A stretch of DNA of 64,000 bases from assembly GCA_963457665.1 (NCBI GenBank), contig OY735220.1, forward strand, positions 33,052,969 to 33,116,968, read 5' to 3'. Positions 22,213 through 34,111 of the stretch are shown here, one piece after another. Position numbers and translations under genes: made by a program. The notes below the pieces were generated by a model. The model was given only the letters and a program-made list of their open reading frames with translations, had not been told where the DNA came from and did not search any database. Position 1 is the first letter of the stretch; each line of letters opens with the position of its first letter. Source of the DNA: Thysanoteuthis rhombus (lineage: Eukaryota; Mollusca; Cephalopoda; Oegopsida; Thysanoteuthidae).

Positions 22213-22905
22213 ATGAAGGACTTGCTGTGACTGTACATATGTTGCAGTACTCTGACGTTTGGGGCAAATTCTATATCAGTATTATCGTCAAACAGCAAAA
22301 ATCAAACCAGAGTAGAATCAGGGTAGCTTACATATTTCTTTCACTGCGTAACTTTAATTCAATTCAACTCAAAACATCTAATAATGTGTTCATTTTCTCT
22401 ATTTGGTAGTGCCTTATCCAATGTTAGTCTTTTTTTTTTTTAATTCTGTTATTGCTTTTCATTTTATATTGTTTCTAACTCTAATAAATCATTTTAACTC
22501 TTTCATTGCTTTTTTAGTCTTCATTTCAAACATGTCATGTGTTAGTGTTTCCAACTCTACAAATTTTAACATCAATAAGCTATTTTAACATTTTTTTGAT
22601 GATCTTGATTAATAACTCCTTTTTTACTAACCCTTTAATGTGAAGTGCTTTGGGTGAGTGAAAGTAAACAAGAAAGAAAATTAATTAATAATGATTATGA
22701 GCATAATTAACCGTTTTTGGTTTGTATTACTATTAAAGTAGTTTCTATCCAAAATATGCAGTTTTTGTTTATGTCTATTATTGAAAGAAACAGTTTGAAA
22801 TTGAATTGCTCATTCAAATTTTCATTCAGTGAATGATATTTTGTTTTATTAAAACATTATATATGCACACACTCTCAAATGCATTCATCTAAAAATTATT
22901 ATTTC
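22213..22905. other. A/T-rich sequence, no gene recognised
   Basis: Short low-complexity frames only. Confidence 0.5.
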
Positions 22906-23410
22906 AGACCGGTCTAGTTGGTCAATCAACAGAAACCCCCACGTGACCAATGTCTTTAAAACTCTTTTGTGAGCAATGTCTTTTGGTAGCATGCTGTGTT
23001 AGTGGTGATCAACTGAAAAATTGGAAAAAAGGGTGATCAATGAATAAGTTACATCTATCGCCTTTTGTTAGGCAGTGATCACTAAAAATGTCTTAATTTT
23101 CAGAAAAAAAACATGTTGTCAATTTTTTAAAAATAAAGTGTGCATGGAGCGGGACAAACTAAGGGACCAATTTAGCATAAACTCACATGGTAAATTGACC
23201 CCCCTCTCTAAAAACCAAATTGGGAGGGGGTTCAAGAAACAAAAAAAACAACTATCTTTCTTGACATAATAAGAAGTAAACGTTGAAATTTTCAGCCCTC
23301 TAGATCTATTGATGCAACATGTATGTGCCATACGTAGTCAGCTAGCCTGCCAGACCAGATTAAAAACTGACAGAACCTATGCTTTCAATTTTGTTTGATG
23401 GTTTTTAATA
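22906..23410 (+). mobile_element. Family A interspersed repeat, full length with a small internal duplication
   Basis: From GACCGGTCTAGTTGGTCAAT to GATGGTTTTTAATA. The segment GTGACCAATGTCTTT is followed 29 bases later by GTGAGCAATGTCTTTTGG, a local duplication that makes this the longest copy here. Confidence 0.85.
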
Positions 23411-23638
23411 TCAATGTATTTCTAAACATCAAGCCTGTATCAATAATCCACTCAACTCATCCACCGTTATTTCTTGTCTAAGGTGTTGATCAGTGCCAAC
23501 AATTATGAAACAAATCAACCATCGTTGAATGAACGAACAATTTCATGTTGGATGTGAACAATTGATGAGATAAATGTATTTATTCTGGCCATTAAGTTTG
23601 GGTTTTGTTTCCAAGGTAAAATATTTAGGCATCACCAA

Positions 23639-23925
23639 TCACCACTACCCACAACAAACCAGTTTGAACATTGTTGCTGAGTTTAGATTATTCATGTGTT
23701 TTGACAGTTATTTGTAGCCATGTATCTATGTATTCTGACTTCACACAGCCCTAACTGCTCATAGTAGAAAATTGAAATTTTGCACTCACAATCCCCTTAA
23801 TGAGGAGGAAAAATGGATTTTTTATTTTTTGAAAATTCCCCTTCCAAATAAGTTTTTAGTAGAGATGTTCACTTCACAATTTTATGTTGAATTGGTCCCT
23901 TAGTTTGTGACCGGCAATGAATTTA
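23639..23925 (+). mobile_element. Family B repeat joined to a family A-like module
   Basis: ACCACTACCCACAACAAACC, TTATTCATGTGTTTTGACAG, GAAATTTTGCACTC, then a stretch like reverse-orientation family A (GAAAATTCCCCTTCCAAATA to GGTCCCTTAGTTTGTGACC). Other B copies are at 27905-28100 and 46630-46850. Confidence 0.6.
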
Positions 23926-24514
23926 TGGTTGAAACTATATTGGCGTTATTTCTATCGAAGCAGCTTAATTTTACCAACACCACTTCTTGAATTATGGGGT
24001 AAAAAGAAGCATATATGAGTGATTCATAATTTCCCTTCGAATGCTAGTTCGCTTTAAAACTCTTTTAAAAACTAACTTTGTTTTTGTCTACTGTTTTTAA
24101 TTCAGTTTTATAGATAAACCTTCAAGATTGCTTACATAATACTCTAACTAGTAAATGTTCATTGCTTTGCAAATGGTATACTTTAAGTTGTCTTGGAAGA
24201 TTAATACAAGTTAAATTATCAGCAGCTCCACAAACACGTGCACACACAGGAGAACAGCATTTTGTGTTTGTATGTTGGTAATGCCCCTTCCCTCTCTTTC
24301 TGGTCGCAGACAGACTGACAGGTCACAAGTTGTATCAAGGATTTAATTATTTAAAGAAGTCAAAAATGAATCATTAGATTATTTAATTGGATCCATTAAT
24401 AAGTTGGTACCAAAATAATTTCTCCATTTTATAAATTCCCAAGTAATGGTGAAACAAAGAAGACAGTTTTAAATAGATTTTTTTTGTGATTTGATTTACA
24501 TTTCATTAAAAATG
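23926..24514. other. Unassigned sequence
   Basis: Nothing gene-like. Confidence 0.45.
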
Positions 24515-24717
24515 CAGGAACACCTTTGATAGTGTGGTTTTGATTAGTGTGGGTTCCAATTTAGTAGAGTTAAGGTATTGCAGTATAAATAAATGTAACT
24601 ACCAAATGTAATCTGCAAAAAAAAAAAAAAAAAAGAATTATAATAAAAACTTGATTAATGCAGTTTTGAACTGTACAGAAAATGTTGGAACAAATCAACC
24701 TAAAAAATCAAGATATT
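24515..24717. mobile_element. Family C MITE, decayed copy
   Basis: CAGGAACACCTTTGATAGTG at the left, CTTGATTAATGCAGTTTTGA and a closing AAATCAAGATATTG at the right, interrupted by an 18-base A run. Confidence 0.55.
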
Positions 24718-24842
24718 GTCTTCATCCAGAGTAATTGTTGTCTTATCATATAGAAAAATAAAAGGTGATAATTCTATCAAGAAAGTGCTTCACCCTCCAT
24801 TACGAAGACAGTTTCTTCTCCCATCAGTGCTCTACTTCCTAT

Positions 24843-25104
24843 CAGGGTTGCCAAGTTAGCCATTTTTGGGCTTTTTTCTCTGATTTAGCCAATAATCTAT
24901 GATAGCTGATTAAATCTGGTAAGTTTAGTAAAAGTAAGTGTTCAGTTTCTATTAAAAAATTTCTTGAGTCTTAGTATATAGTTATTTCATTTGATACTTG
25001 GGCTTTAAAAGAATAAAGATTTGAAATACGTAAAATTCAGCCAATTTTAGCCATTTTTACAGACAATCTCAGCTATAAAGAGCAGACCTTACTTGGCAAC
25101 ACAG
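24843..25104. mobile_element. hAT-like MITE with an 8-bp target-site duplication (family E)
   Basis: Left end CAGGGTTGCCAAGT, right end ACTTGGCAACACAG, i.e. inverted over 14 bases apart from two positions near the tip. Flanks are CTTCCTAT (24835-24842) and CTTTCTAT (25105-25112): an 8-bp TSD with one difference. 8-bp TSDs and CAGGG-type ends are hAT hallmarks. 262 bases, no coding. Confidence 0.8.
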
Positions 25105-25359
25105 CTTTCTATATAAGTAAGACAAATGATTTTCTGGAAATTTCCTGACTTGAAAATGCAATGGATGTTTCTCCTTTGAGTCTGACGGGTACTTCGATCT
25201 AAGCAATTTCATAAGATATCCATGGCAGGTCAATGAAATCACATTAGGTTGATCCCTTTATCTTCAGATGTAATATTCTTTCATTCCCAGAGGTTTTCTG
25301 CGGTTCTCTTAACAATTGCTCAGTGAATGAGATGACTGACAAAGCACATGCTCTGCCTG

Positions 25360-25810
25360 AAGAGATACGCGCTTCTCCTTTAAATCAATCAGGGTAGCCA
25401 ATCAGTGCACCATGAAAATCTCAAAAGATAACCAGTGGTGTAGTGCTAAAAAAAGAAGTGAGGGAATGCTGGGCTACCTGCTCAAGCAAGATACATGCAT
25501 CTCCTTTGAATCAATCAAGGCAGCCAATCAATTCACCATGAAAATCTCAAAAGAAAGCCATGGTGTTGGGCTAAAAATTAAGTAATGAGTACATAGTATA
25601 CTTTCTTCTCAATTTTCAGGTTCTTAGCATGATCAATGTCTACTAACAGAGACATTATTGGATGCCTAATACCAAAAAACCCAATTTTACCATGTACCTA
25701 ATTCCCCAAACCAATTTCCATCATTGACTACACTACTGGTTATCTTTTGAGATTTTCATGGTGCCCTGAGTTGCCACCCTGATTTTTTTAAAAGAGAGGC
25801 ATGTATTTCA
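25360..25810. mobile_element. Foldback element with ~85-base inverted arms and an extra direct arm copy
   Basis: Arm 25360-25452 (CAATCAGGGTAGCCAATCAG, CACCATGAAAATCTCAAAAG, ATAACCAGT) returns inverted at 25726-25810 and also direct at 25480-25575. A family J segment fills the loop. Confidence 0.7.
25590..25735 (+). repeat. Repeat family J, copy 3, inside the foldback element
   Basis: GTATACTTTCTTCTCAATTT, CATTATTGGATGCCTAAT, ATGTACCTAATTCC, AATTTCCATCATTG match the other J copies in order. Confidence 0.5.
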
Positions 25811-26074
25811 TTTGAGAAGGCAGCCTTGCTTTCCCTTACTTAATATTTTAGTTTCACACCATTCATAGGTATATATATTTGAATTTGTTCCAGATGATTT
25901 TCTAATACAGAAAAAAAAAATACTGAATTGGTTCCAGGGGAAGAGTCAATTGCTTCAAATGATGGATAGGTGAAAAATTGTCTATAACTTTGAGAAGAGT
26001 CATTAACATACCAACATTTCTTCAAATAATCCAATCTCTCCCTCCCAACTTTGTTAGTATAACATTTCATCCAG

Positions 26075-26321
26075 TTCATTCTATGGCCTTCTCCAGGTGT
26101 GATATGTAATATATGTAAGGAAAGAGAGTCTTTTCTATCAGTCTTTTTCCGTGGTAGAAAACGGTATCAAACAGAAAATTTAAACATTAATTGCAATACT
26201 TGTAAATAAGTCATTCTATTTTAGCAACAGGAGTAGTACAACTAAGAAAGAATCGAATAAAGGAGATTCTCGTTCCTTATGGATATTACATATTGCACCT
26301 GAAGAAGGCCATAGAATGAAT
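26075..26321. repeat. Hairpin repeat with ATTCTATGGCCTTCT arms
   Basis: Left arm 26075-26150, right arm 26255-26321 inverted: TTCATTCTATGGCCTTCTCC against GAAGAAGGCCATAGAATGAA, extending through a TATGTAATAT block. The arm motif recurs once at 36008-36032. Confidence 0.65.
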
Positions 26322-26503
26322 CGGTGTTGTTTTAGCACCAAAGAGGGGAGAAGAAATTGGATTGTTCGAACAAAAGTTGGTATATTTTGAAAAATGTTCT
26401 ATTCGTGTAGCTTTTCATCTTACTCAATAAACTTTTTACCTTCACTCATTCCTTTTTACTGCTCTGACCAAAATAGCAAAACAAGACAAAGGTGAAAGAA
26501 ATA

Positions 26504-26855
26504 CCAGGTCTGATCAGTTACTCAATCATTATCAATTTTGAAAGAAAATCTATCGCCTTTTGTCCAAATTATCAAAAAATGCATATGAATGCTGTTGGAC
26601 ACAAAGTCAGGGACCAATTTAACATATACATGCATTCTTAATTGAACCCCTCCCCAAAAACTTATTGGGGGGGATTTCTAAGAAACGAAAATATCTTTTT
26701 TTTTCTAGTTATAATTAAGAGTAAATGTTTAAATTTTCAGCCCAATAGGTTCATTGATGTCGTCTGTATGAATGACACATAGATAGCCAATCAGCCATAA
26801 TCACTGAAAAACTGAAGAAACCTATGTTGGCAGTTTTGATTGACAGTTTCTAATA
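26504..26855 (+). mobile_element. Family A repeat, internally deleted
   Basis: CCAGGTCTGATCAGTTACTC to TGACAGTTTCTAATA, lacking the GTGATCA-rich segment. Confidence 0.8.
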
Positions 26856-27043
26856 TTTATGCCTAGAATAAACCTTGGCTAAAAACAAAGTGAAAAAAAA
26901 TGGACGATGGTGGATATTTTTGATTTTCCTTCATATATTCATTTCTTTTCATTTGCTATCTGAAAATAAGACGCAATCGAAATAGAGAATATTTGAAGTA
27001 AATGTTTCCCCTTCCTTAGATTTATTGCAAAGATGTTCACTGG

Positions 27044-27432
27044 TATAAGAAACCAGCAACCAAAACTGTCTACACATGTTTCTTGAGTTTTTGAGTTGGT
27101 CAGGCTGACTGGCTATGTCACTATGTATTACATATACAGGCCACAACAATTGAAAAAACGTTTTGTTTTTTGTTTTTTGAGAATTCCTTCCCTAAATTGT
27201 TCTTTAGTGGAGGGTTCAATTTGCAATGTAATTTTAAGCTAAATAGGTATCTAATATGCGTTTGGCAGTGTTCACTCTTGTTTTCTGAAAATTCAGACTT
27301 TTTTTACTGATCACTGCCTCACAAAAAGCAAGAAAAGTAACTTACTCATTGATCATCCCTTTTTCTAATTTTTTATTTGATCATCCCTAACATGGTATGT
27401 TGTTAAAAGATGTTCTGACTAACCAGACCTGT
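27044..27432 (-). mobile_element. Family A repeat, reverse
   Basis: From AGAAACCAGCAACCAAAACT to TGACTAACCAGACCTGTT. Confidence 0.8.
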
Positions 27433-27904
27433 TCTTTTATTTTGTAAGTAGATCCTAGCTTCTCAGACACCATCCAAGATGTCTGTGCATTGTAGCTTGA
27501 AATAGAGAGAAAAGAGACTGGAAGCTGTGAAGCAACCATTGCAACGATACAATGGGTCAGTGTAGATCTATCAACAGATATTTTTGGTGTCTTTCCTTTT
27601 AGGCTCTGCTCATGGATTGATTTCATAACTTGGTCGAATGACTTTTAATAGAAAACTTCTTTTATTGGCTTTCTCAAAATAAGAAGATGTTTTATCGACA
27701 TTTTTTAATGTATACTAGGATGGTTATCAGAAAATTTGGTAAAGAAATCATACTCGAGGATTTCTAACAAATAAGTCGTAACTGATAATATAACTCCAAA
27801 TTTAAACAAACGATTGTAGTTTATTTGAGAAATGGAAATATGATCTGACAGAATATTTATGAATGCATTATATCATTAGAAACTCTATTCGATAGAAATA
27901 GTGG
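27433..27904. other. Unassigned sequence
   Basis: A 79-codon minus frame at 27387-27626 begins inside the family A copy; no domain seen. Confidence 0.4.
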
Positions 27905-28100
27905 GCATTTCACAAAAAACAAAATAACTTTTTTCCTACTTATTGAGAGGAGTGTGCGTGCAAAATTTCAAGTTTCTATTATGAATAGTTTGGGGCTGGG
28001 TGAAATCCAGGTACATAGATACATATAAATATCAGAAAACATGAATAACCTCAATCCAGATAACAGTGATTAAACTGGTCTGTTGTGGGTAGTAGTGATA
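27905..28100 (-). repeat. Family B repeat, reverse copy
   Basis: GAGAGGAGTGTGCGTGCAAA, AACATGAATAACCT, AAACTGGTCTGTTGTGGGTA: the reverse complement of the B order at 23639-23800. Confidence 0.6.
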
Positions 28101-28446
28101 AAAATCTTCCCATCTTTTCTAATTATTATTCAAGATCAGTTCTTCTTGTCTGTTTCTCTTGTATTTTTTCAATTGTTAAATTCTGCAAAGCCAGGTTTTA
28201 AATGCTACATGATTAGTCATTGTTGAATCAGCAATTTGTAGTCTTTGCAGGACATTGACTCTATAATTGACTGAACTATTGCTTGTATTTTCAAAACATT
28301 CCTTTCATATCAATTAGTATGCGACCCATAACATTGATTAAAGAAACAAGTTTTCTTTGAAAACTCAAATCACTGTTATTTATGTTGATTTATGAGACTT
28401 TCTTTACAAGTTAGTGTTTTCATGAACAAATGCAACTAATAAAAGC
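28101..28446. other. A/T-rich sequence, no gene recognised
   Basis: Nothing gene-like or repetitive seen. Confidence 0.45.
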
Positions 28447-28893
28447 AACAGGTCTGGTTAGTCACTCAGTAGAAATTATCACATGACCCACATCTTTTGG
28501 CAGTATGCCCTGTTGGGAGAGTAATGAATTAGAAAACTGGAAAAAAATGATGGTCAATGAATAAGTTCATTCTCTTGCCTTTTGTTAAGCAGTAATGATT
28601 TAAAAAAATCAGAATTTCCAAAGCACAAGTATGAATGCTGCCAGACTCAAACTAAGGACCATTTGAGCATCAACTTACATTGTAAATTGACCCCCATGAA
28701 AACCTATTTAGAAGGGATTTAAATAAAAAGAATGTTTTTCTAGACATAAGAAGGAGTAAATGTTTAAATGTTCAGCCCTCTAGCTGCATCAGTGCAGTCA
28801 TTACTTTTGATGCATACATACATAGCCAGCCAGACAGACCAACATAAAAACTGAAGAAACTTATGTTGACAATTTGGATGAGAGTTTCTAATA
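28447..28893 (+). mobile_element. Family A repeat, near full length
   Basis: AACAGGTCTGGTTAGTCACT to GATGAGAGTTTCTAATA with all blocks. Confidence 0.85.
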
Positions 28894-29194
28894 TTTAAAT
28901 CACTATGTATTATATTTTTGATTCATTCAAGCCCCTGTTTCTTGATCCCATCTTTATTCTGCTTTACTAACAATCCACAATGAATTATCATAAATATTAG
29001 ATTATCACTTGATTATTATTTATTCATTTAGATATTTTCTAGATATTTTTTGGTAATTACTTGATTATCATAAATATTAGGTTATTACTTGATTAAAAAC
29101 AATGCATGTCAATGACAGAATCATGTCAATACCTATGAGGAGGGGCCTATAAGTTTTACGGATAGTTTTCCACCTACATTTCTACTATCAGTAT

Positions 29195-29315
29195 TAGTGA
29201 TGTACCAGAATATCAATCCAGTTGGATATCCAATGCCGGATTTACAATAAATGATTGTTTTTTGCAAATTTGGTGCTGGATGTCCAACTGGATAGATATT
29301 CTAGTACATCACTGA
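29195..29315. mobile_element. Short MITE with ~39-base inverted repeats
   Basis: Left arm 29195-29233 (GTGATGTACCAGAATATC, CAGTTGGATATCCA) and right arm 29277-29315 (TGGATGTCCAACTGGATAG, ATTCTAGTACATCAC) are inverted with few differences; the loop is ~43 bases. It would fold into a long hairpin. Confidence 0.75.
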
Positions 29316-30050
29316 TCATTATACAATAACAAATTTTACTGAATTTTGGAGGGTGCCCTCAAAGAGCTAAGCTCCCTGCCCTGGTCCTTAAATGTCTAGC
29401 TATTTTACTGTTTGGGAAGAATTACCTACTCAACAAGCTAATGGACCCCAGGCTTTTGAAAAGTATGCCCATAGACCTCCAGTAATAGCTTTGTGGACCC
29501 CCAGTAGTCAACAATCTCCAGACTGGGAACTACTAAATACTAAACTACTAAATTTTGGAGGAAAGGAACCCTCAAGGAGCCAAAACCCCCGGGGCCCCCA
29601 AACTCCAATACACCCCTGTTCTAAAGTCTTTTTTACTGTTTCCCTCAGAAATCCCTTTGTTATCTTTCTTAAGAGGTAAATTGTTTGCACTTGATAACAT
29701 CAGATTTTACAAACATAGAGATCAATGCGGCCAACAGATCAACAAGAATCACATGACACTATACGAAAATTCCCCGTCCCCAAATGGAATTGGGTTAAAT
29801 GCGAAGAAAACAAAAATGAAAAAGATAGGATGATCCAAATATCAACTCATCTCAAAGTTTCAAATAGATACTTTTTGATTTATATCATGTTTAGGAATAT
29901 TTATTTCTATCAAGCTGGTGGTACCTTTCAAAAAGCTTTGTATTTCCATCAAGAAAAAAGCCAGGGACTATCATCCCCTATGAGTGTCTGTTGACATTGT
30001 CTTTGCCAGCATTGCTCTTGTCTCTTTTTCCTTAATTTGATAACTTGGTT
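29316..30050. other. Mixed sequence with a G+C-richer patch
   Basis: 29340-29620 is unusually C-rich (GGAACCCTCAAGGAGCC, CCCCCGGGGCCCCC). The phrase AATTTTGGAGG + CCCTCAA occurs at 29341 and again at 29553, so this is probably a repeat. Overlapping frames on both strands have no domain. Confidence 0.4.
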
Positions 30051-30430
30051 TTCCTTAACATATTTCAATGAAATTTTGTATGTAGGTTTTTTGGAGAGAT
30101 ATTTTATTGGGGGATGGTGAGTTATAGACGATCCGATTGTTTGATTACATTTTGTAAATAAAAATATTGTTTTGTTTACAATTGGGAAAATTTTTCAAAT
30201 ATTGACCAATTTTGCTGAAATTTGTTTATGATGTTGACAAACCCAAGGAATTGAAAAATGGTGAGTTACAGTTGACCTGATTGTTAACATTTCATGTGTA
30301 AACAACCATATGTCAACATGCAAAAAATGTACTTTGGAACTGCTAAACCGATTAGGATGAAAATTGTTGTACAGGTTCTTGGGTACCTAATTACTAAAAA
30401 TGTATAATGATTTTGAATATCTTATGGTTT
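30051..30430 (+). repeat. Tandem ~140-base degenerate repeat
   Basis: Units centred on TTGCTGAAATTTGTTTATG / TCAATGAAATTTTGTATGTAG / AGGATGAAAATTGTTGTACA, with GGTGAGTTA and CGATCCGATTGT or GACCTGATTGTT between. Three decayed units. Confidence 0.5.
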
Positions 30431-31319
30431 GGATTAAAAAAATCAGGTATTGTTGAGTTGACGGTCCTAATAAACAAGTAATTACCACTCTCTCTCTTTC
30501 CTTCCCTCTATTTCAAGTGTTTTCTTCTGGGTATCCTCATACTTTCGAGATTTTTTTTGTTTGTTTTCAAGAAATCGGTTCATATGTAAAATTTTCTAAA
30601 TATAATGCAATAAGGAATAAAATTCTGCTTTGAATCTAATTCTTGGACACTCAGATCAGAAAATATCATGTGACTGTATTTTTTAAAAGGCACATAAGTG
30701 ATAACCTTAAACCTTAAACCGTAACCTTTGCATAAGCTCAGATTTGAAAAGCAACATAAAAAGTTTAGTGATGTTACAGCAGTAATTGAGATGATAATTT
30801 CAACTAATAGATTCTCAGTAATCTGTGCCAATGAATCTGAGTTTATAATGCTATTTATGCCTCAAGAAAAAATAATTATAGTACTTCTGCATAAACACAA
30901 TACTGAAAAGATTATTTACCCAAAATACACAAATGAAATTATTTCATAATCTGCTAAGTTCTTGTATATAAGACTCATAATCAAAGAATTATATTTAGTT
31001 ATCCAAAAAATTAGTGGCATATTTTCTTTCTTACTTTGACACTCATCAACAAACAAAGCAATTTGTATGATACAAATGGAGTATAACGTGTGATTTTAGG
31101 TATAATAGATGTTAATTTACAAGTTTTTACATGTTACCATTACCCATCTCAATTCAGATTGGAGTTATCAGCCCCTAACAACTGCATTGATAAGAGAAGC
31201 TTTCGTTTGATTTTTTTTCATGAATACAGACTTAGGAAGAAAGCATCTGAAACTGCACGATGATATCAATCAAGCATTTGGCCAAGAATTGGTTCCTATT
31301 TGCAAGGTACAGCGCTAGT
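30431..31319. other. A/T-rich sequence, no gene recognised
   Basis: Overlapping short frames on both strands at 30580-30949 are not protein-like. Confidence 0.45.
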
Positions 31320-32330
31320 TTCAGAGCTTTCGGTAAGAAAATGATAGTCTTAATAGATGTGATCCTTTGATGATGACACACTTAGGGAAGCTGTAGAGAC
31401 AGACACACAATCATCAGTCAGTAAGCTCACACAAATAGTGGAAACGAACGATTCAAGCGTATCTGCCGGATTGTGTGAAAAAGGGGAAAAGGAAAAAAGA
31501 TGAGTTTCACGTTAATTGATGGGAGACCAGACAAATTGGCATTAAAAGATCTGTTCAACATCAGTCAAAAGTGACACTTAGAAAATTAAACTATATGGGA
31601 ATCAAAGTTTTTGCCTCATCAACCTTATTGATATATTCAGTAATGCTTCCTTTATCATACTATAATCATATATTATTATGCTGTCCAAAAAGAAAGGGTG
31701 GTTTTCAAGTATCAAAGATTGAAATTGATTAAAAAAAAGAAGGTAATAAATAAGGTTTAATCGAAACAGTTTCCAAGTGATTGAATACACCTTTGCCAAC
31801 ATTTAACGAGGGGATTTATGCCCTTACAGCAAAAATCAATATCCCTGGACTCAATAAACACCCAAAAAGAGTTTCCTGCAGCTGTTTGGTTTTGTAACTG
31901 TTTATTCTTTTTTCTAACTTGTGAAAATGTTTGAAAAATGAAAGTCTGTAGGAGGAAGGTCAGGAGAAAAAGGTTGATGAGGCAAAACTTTGATTCCCAA
32001 ATTGTTTAATTTTGTAAGTGTCAATGTTGAACAGATCTTTTAATGCCAATTTGTCTGGTCTTCAATCAGTTAATGTTGAACTCATCTTTTTTCTTTTCCC
32101 TTTACACACCAATCGATAGAAATACTTGAATCGCTTGTTTCCACTATATGAACCAGCTTACTGACTGATGATTGTGTTTCTGCCTCTTCTGCTTCCCTAG
32201 GTGTGTCATCATCAAGGGATCGCACCCATCAAGACTCTCATCTTCTCAATGATATATGATTATAGCATGATAAAAAAAAGCATTACTGAAGTTATCAATA
32301 ACATTTTTAATCTTTGAAACCAGAAAAAGA
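31320..32330. mobile_element. Rearranged mariner element with ~280-base inverted arms
   Basis: The left arm 31320-31618 (GATGATGACACACTTAGGG, CAATCATCAGTCAGTAAGCT, GACCAGACAAATTGGCATTA, GGGAATCAAAGTTTTTGCC) is inverted at about 31970-32245. A further block (ATGATTATAGTATGATAAA type) at 31625-31680 is also inverted at 32255-32310, but on the far side of the arm, so the order is arm-block ... arm'-block', not a simple palindrome. Confidence 0.65.
31757..32010 (-). pseudogene. Decayed mariner transposase C-terminus
   Basis: Minus-strand reading gives VLPHQPFSPDLPPTDFHFSN (the mariner PHPPYSPDL motif region before the third catalytic acid), then after frameshifts FIESRDIDFCCKGI, LVKCWQRCIQSLGN and CFD followed by a stop at 31757-31759, exactly how mariner proteins end. 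Stops interrupt it, so it is inactive. It lies between two inverted arms (see the element entry). Confidence 0.7.
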
Positions 32331-33580
32331 TGACATTACAAAATAAAATTGGCTTTAATATTTTGCATTTTGGCATTCATCAACCTTCTCAGTACTTCTT
32401 TTATGAAAAGTTGCCTACATTTGTTTGATTATGGTGAATGTGTGAGTATTCACACATGTACATTTGTGTATCTACAGAGGGTTGTGTGTATGAATGAATG
32501 CATGTTTATGTGTTTTATATGATAAACTAGTGAATCACTGTTCAAAGATTCAGGGATATATTTGAATTTGAATAAGATGATTTTTTAGAAACTATTTCAT
32601 TCATTCCAGTGGAATAGTCCATTCTTTCAAATGCTAATTCACTTTGATTGCTCCTATATATACCTTGCTATGTATCTTGAACTTTCTATACTAGTTCCAC
32701 TCTCTTGTGAAAAAGACTAAGGTTTTATATGCTGGAGAGTAATCCAATGGTAGAGTGAGCAGATCATATTTAATATGCAAATTATCAAATTAAACAAAGA
32801 TTAACCAGTAGGAGATATTCTTATTAGCAGAATTATCAACTTTAAGTGGAAGAGTCTATTGTTATGGACAGAGAAACAAAAAAATCACACTGTCCATTAT
32901 ATAAGTATAAATGCAGTTATATGTTATATACAATGAAATTTGAAGATGAAACCCAAGAATCTTTTCCTTTTTTTTGACTCTACAGACTTTTCCAGAATAT
33001 TCACGGACATCAATATTTCAAGCAATGTTCCTTCACACATAATTGGTTGGCAAGTTTACCCAAGCTGTCAAAAAATGACAGCAGGATTAAAATATTTTTT
33101 CTATTGCATTGTTATTACAAAATATCAGAAACATTATGCTGCACAGAATTTTCTTGTTCCTGTTCAATATTTCCTCAATATTGAACTAAAGGAATAATTA
33201 ATGTTGGTAATAGAACTATTTGTTACCAATTGATAAAAAAAACTCCCTGAAAATGCTACTTTTCCATTCATATCCAATAACTGTATCTCTATTTGTATTC
33301 CCTCTAAGTTATAGGTCATAGCTCTACGCTTACTATATGAAATGTTAAAGAAAATGTTTTTGCTTTTTAAATTACAAATGCTTTTTCTTATGACACATTA
33401 TGTGATGTAAAAACAAAAAAAGACATTTTTTTCTTCACCCACTCTCTCTATCCTTTTTTTTAAATGAGCACTATCTACCTATTCAAATTAGGTCTGAATG
33501 AAAAACTTTTTGGCATTCATGGAATTGTCAATTTTTGTCACAATTTAAAAAAATAGATATGGGTGAATTGCCTATCATGA
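32331..33580. other. A/T-rich sequence, no gene recognised
   Basis: An 85-codon + frame (32940-33197) lacks recognisable features. Confidence 0.45.
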
Positions 33581-33629
33581 CTTTTTATTGTATAAATACT
33601 GAAAAGTGCTACATTCATACACTCACTCA

Positions 33630-33654
33630 TGCACGCACACACACACACACACAC
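33630..33654. repeat. CA dinucleotide microsatellite
   Basis: CACGCACACACACACACACA and on. Confidence 0.9.
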
Positions 33655-33714
33655 AAACCTGTTCAACTTTTAATTTAGTTGAGACAAACATTGTTTTAAA
33701 TTTAGTAGGAACTT

Positions 33715-34111
33715 GCCATCACCATCAATAATTCGACAACCGTAGTATCAAAATTTGAAGTCATGTAAAAACTTCCATTGAATAAATATGGTCAGAATAA
33801 ATTCTATTTATGATATCACTGGTATTTTCCACAGGAAAACATCTGTAATAAAGTAAAAACACATTTAGAAATATCTAGATTCTGGAGAATTTAGATGTTA
33901 TTAATAAACCTGTCAAAATAAAACCCAAAAGAGAACAAAAAAGCTATTTTTACAAAAAAAATACTTTTAGAGGAGGTGTATTGGAGTATTGGTACCAATT
34001 TTGAAGTCTGTAGACAAAACAATACGACCAGAAACGATGGAACATAAAAACAAACATAAACAAACATACAAACACATGCACACTTGAAAAAGGATCAAAC
34101 CCTTTGCCATC
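33715..34111 (-). repeat. Family F repeat, reverse copy
   Basis: TATGGTCAGAATAAATTCTA, GATATCACTGGTATTTTCC, AATATCTAGATTCTGGAG and the closing ATCAAACCCTTTGCCAT are the reverse complement of 19341-19700. Confidence 0.65.

Noticed and set aside
29392..29994. Overlapping + frames of 89-95 codons in the C-rich patch
   Set aside because: The sequence is internally duplicated and lacks domains; likely repeat-derived.
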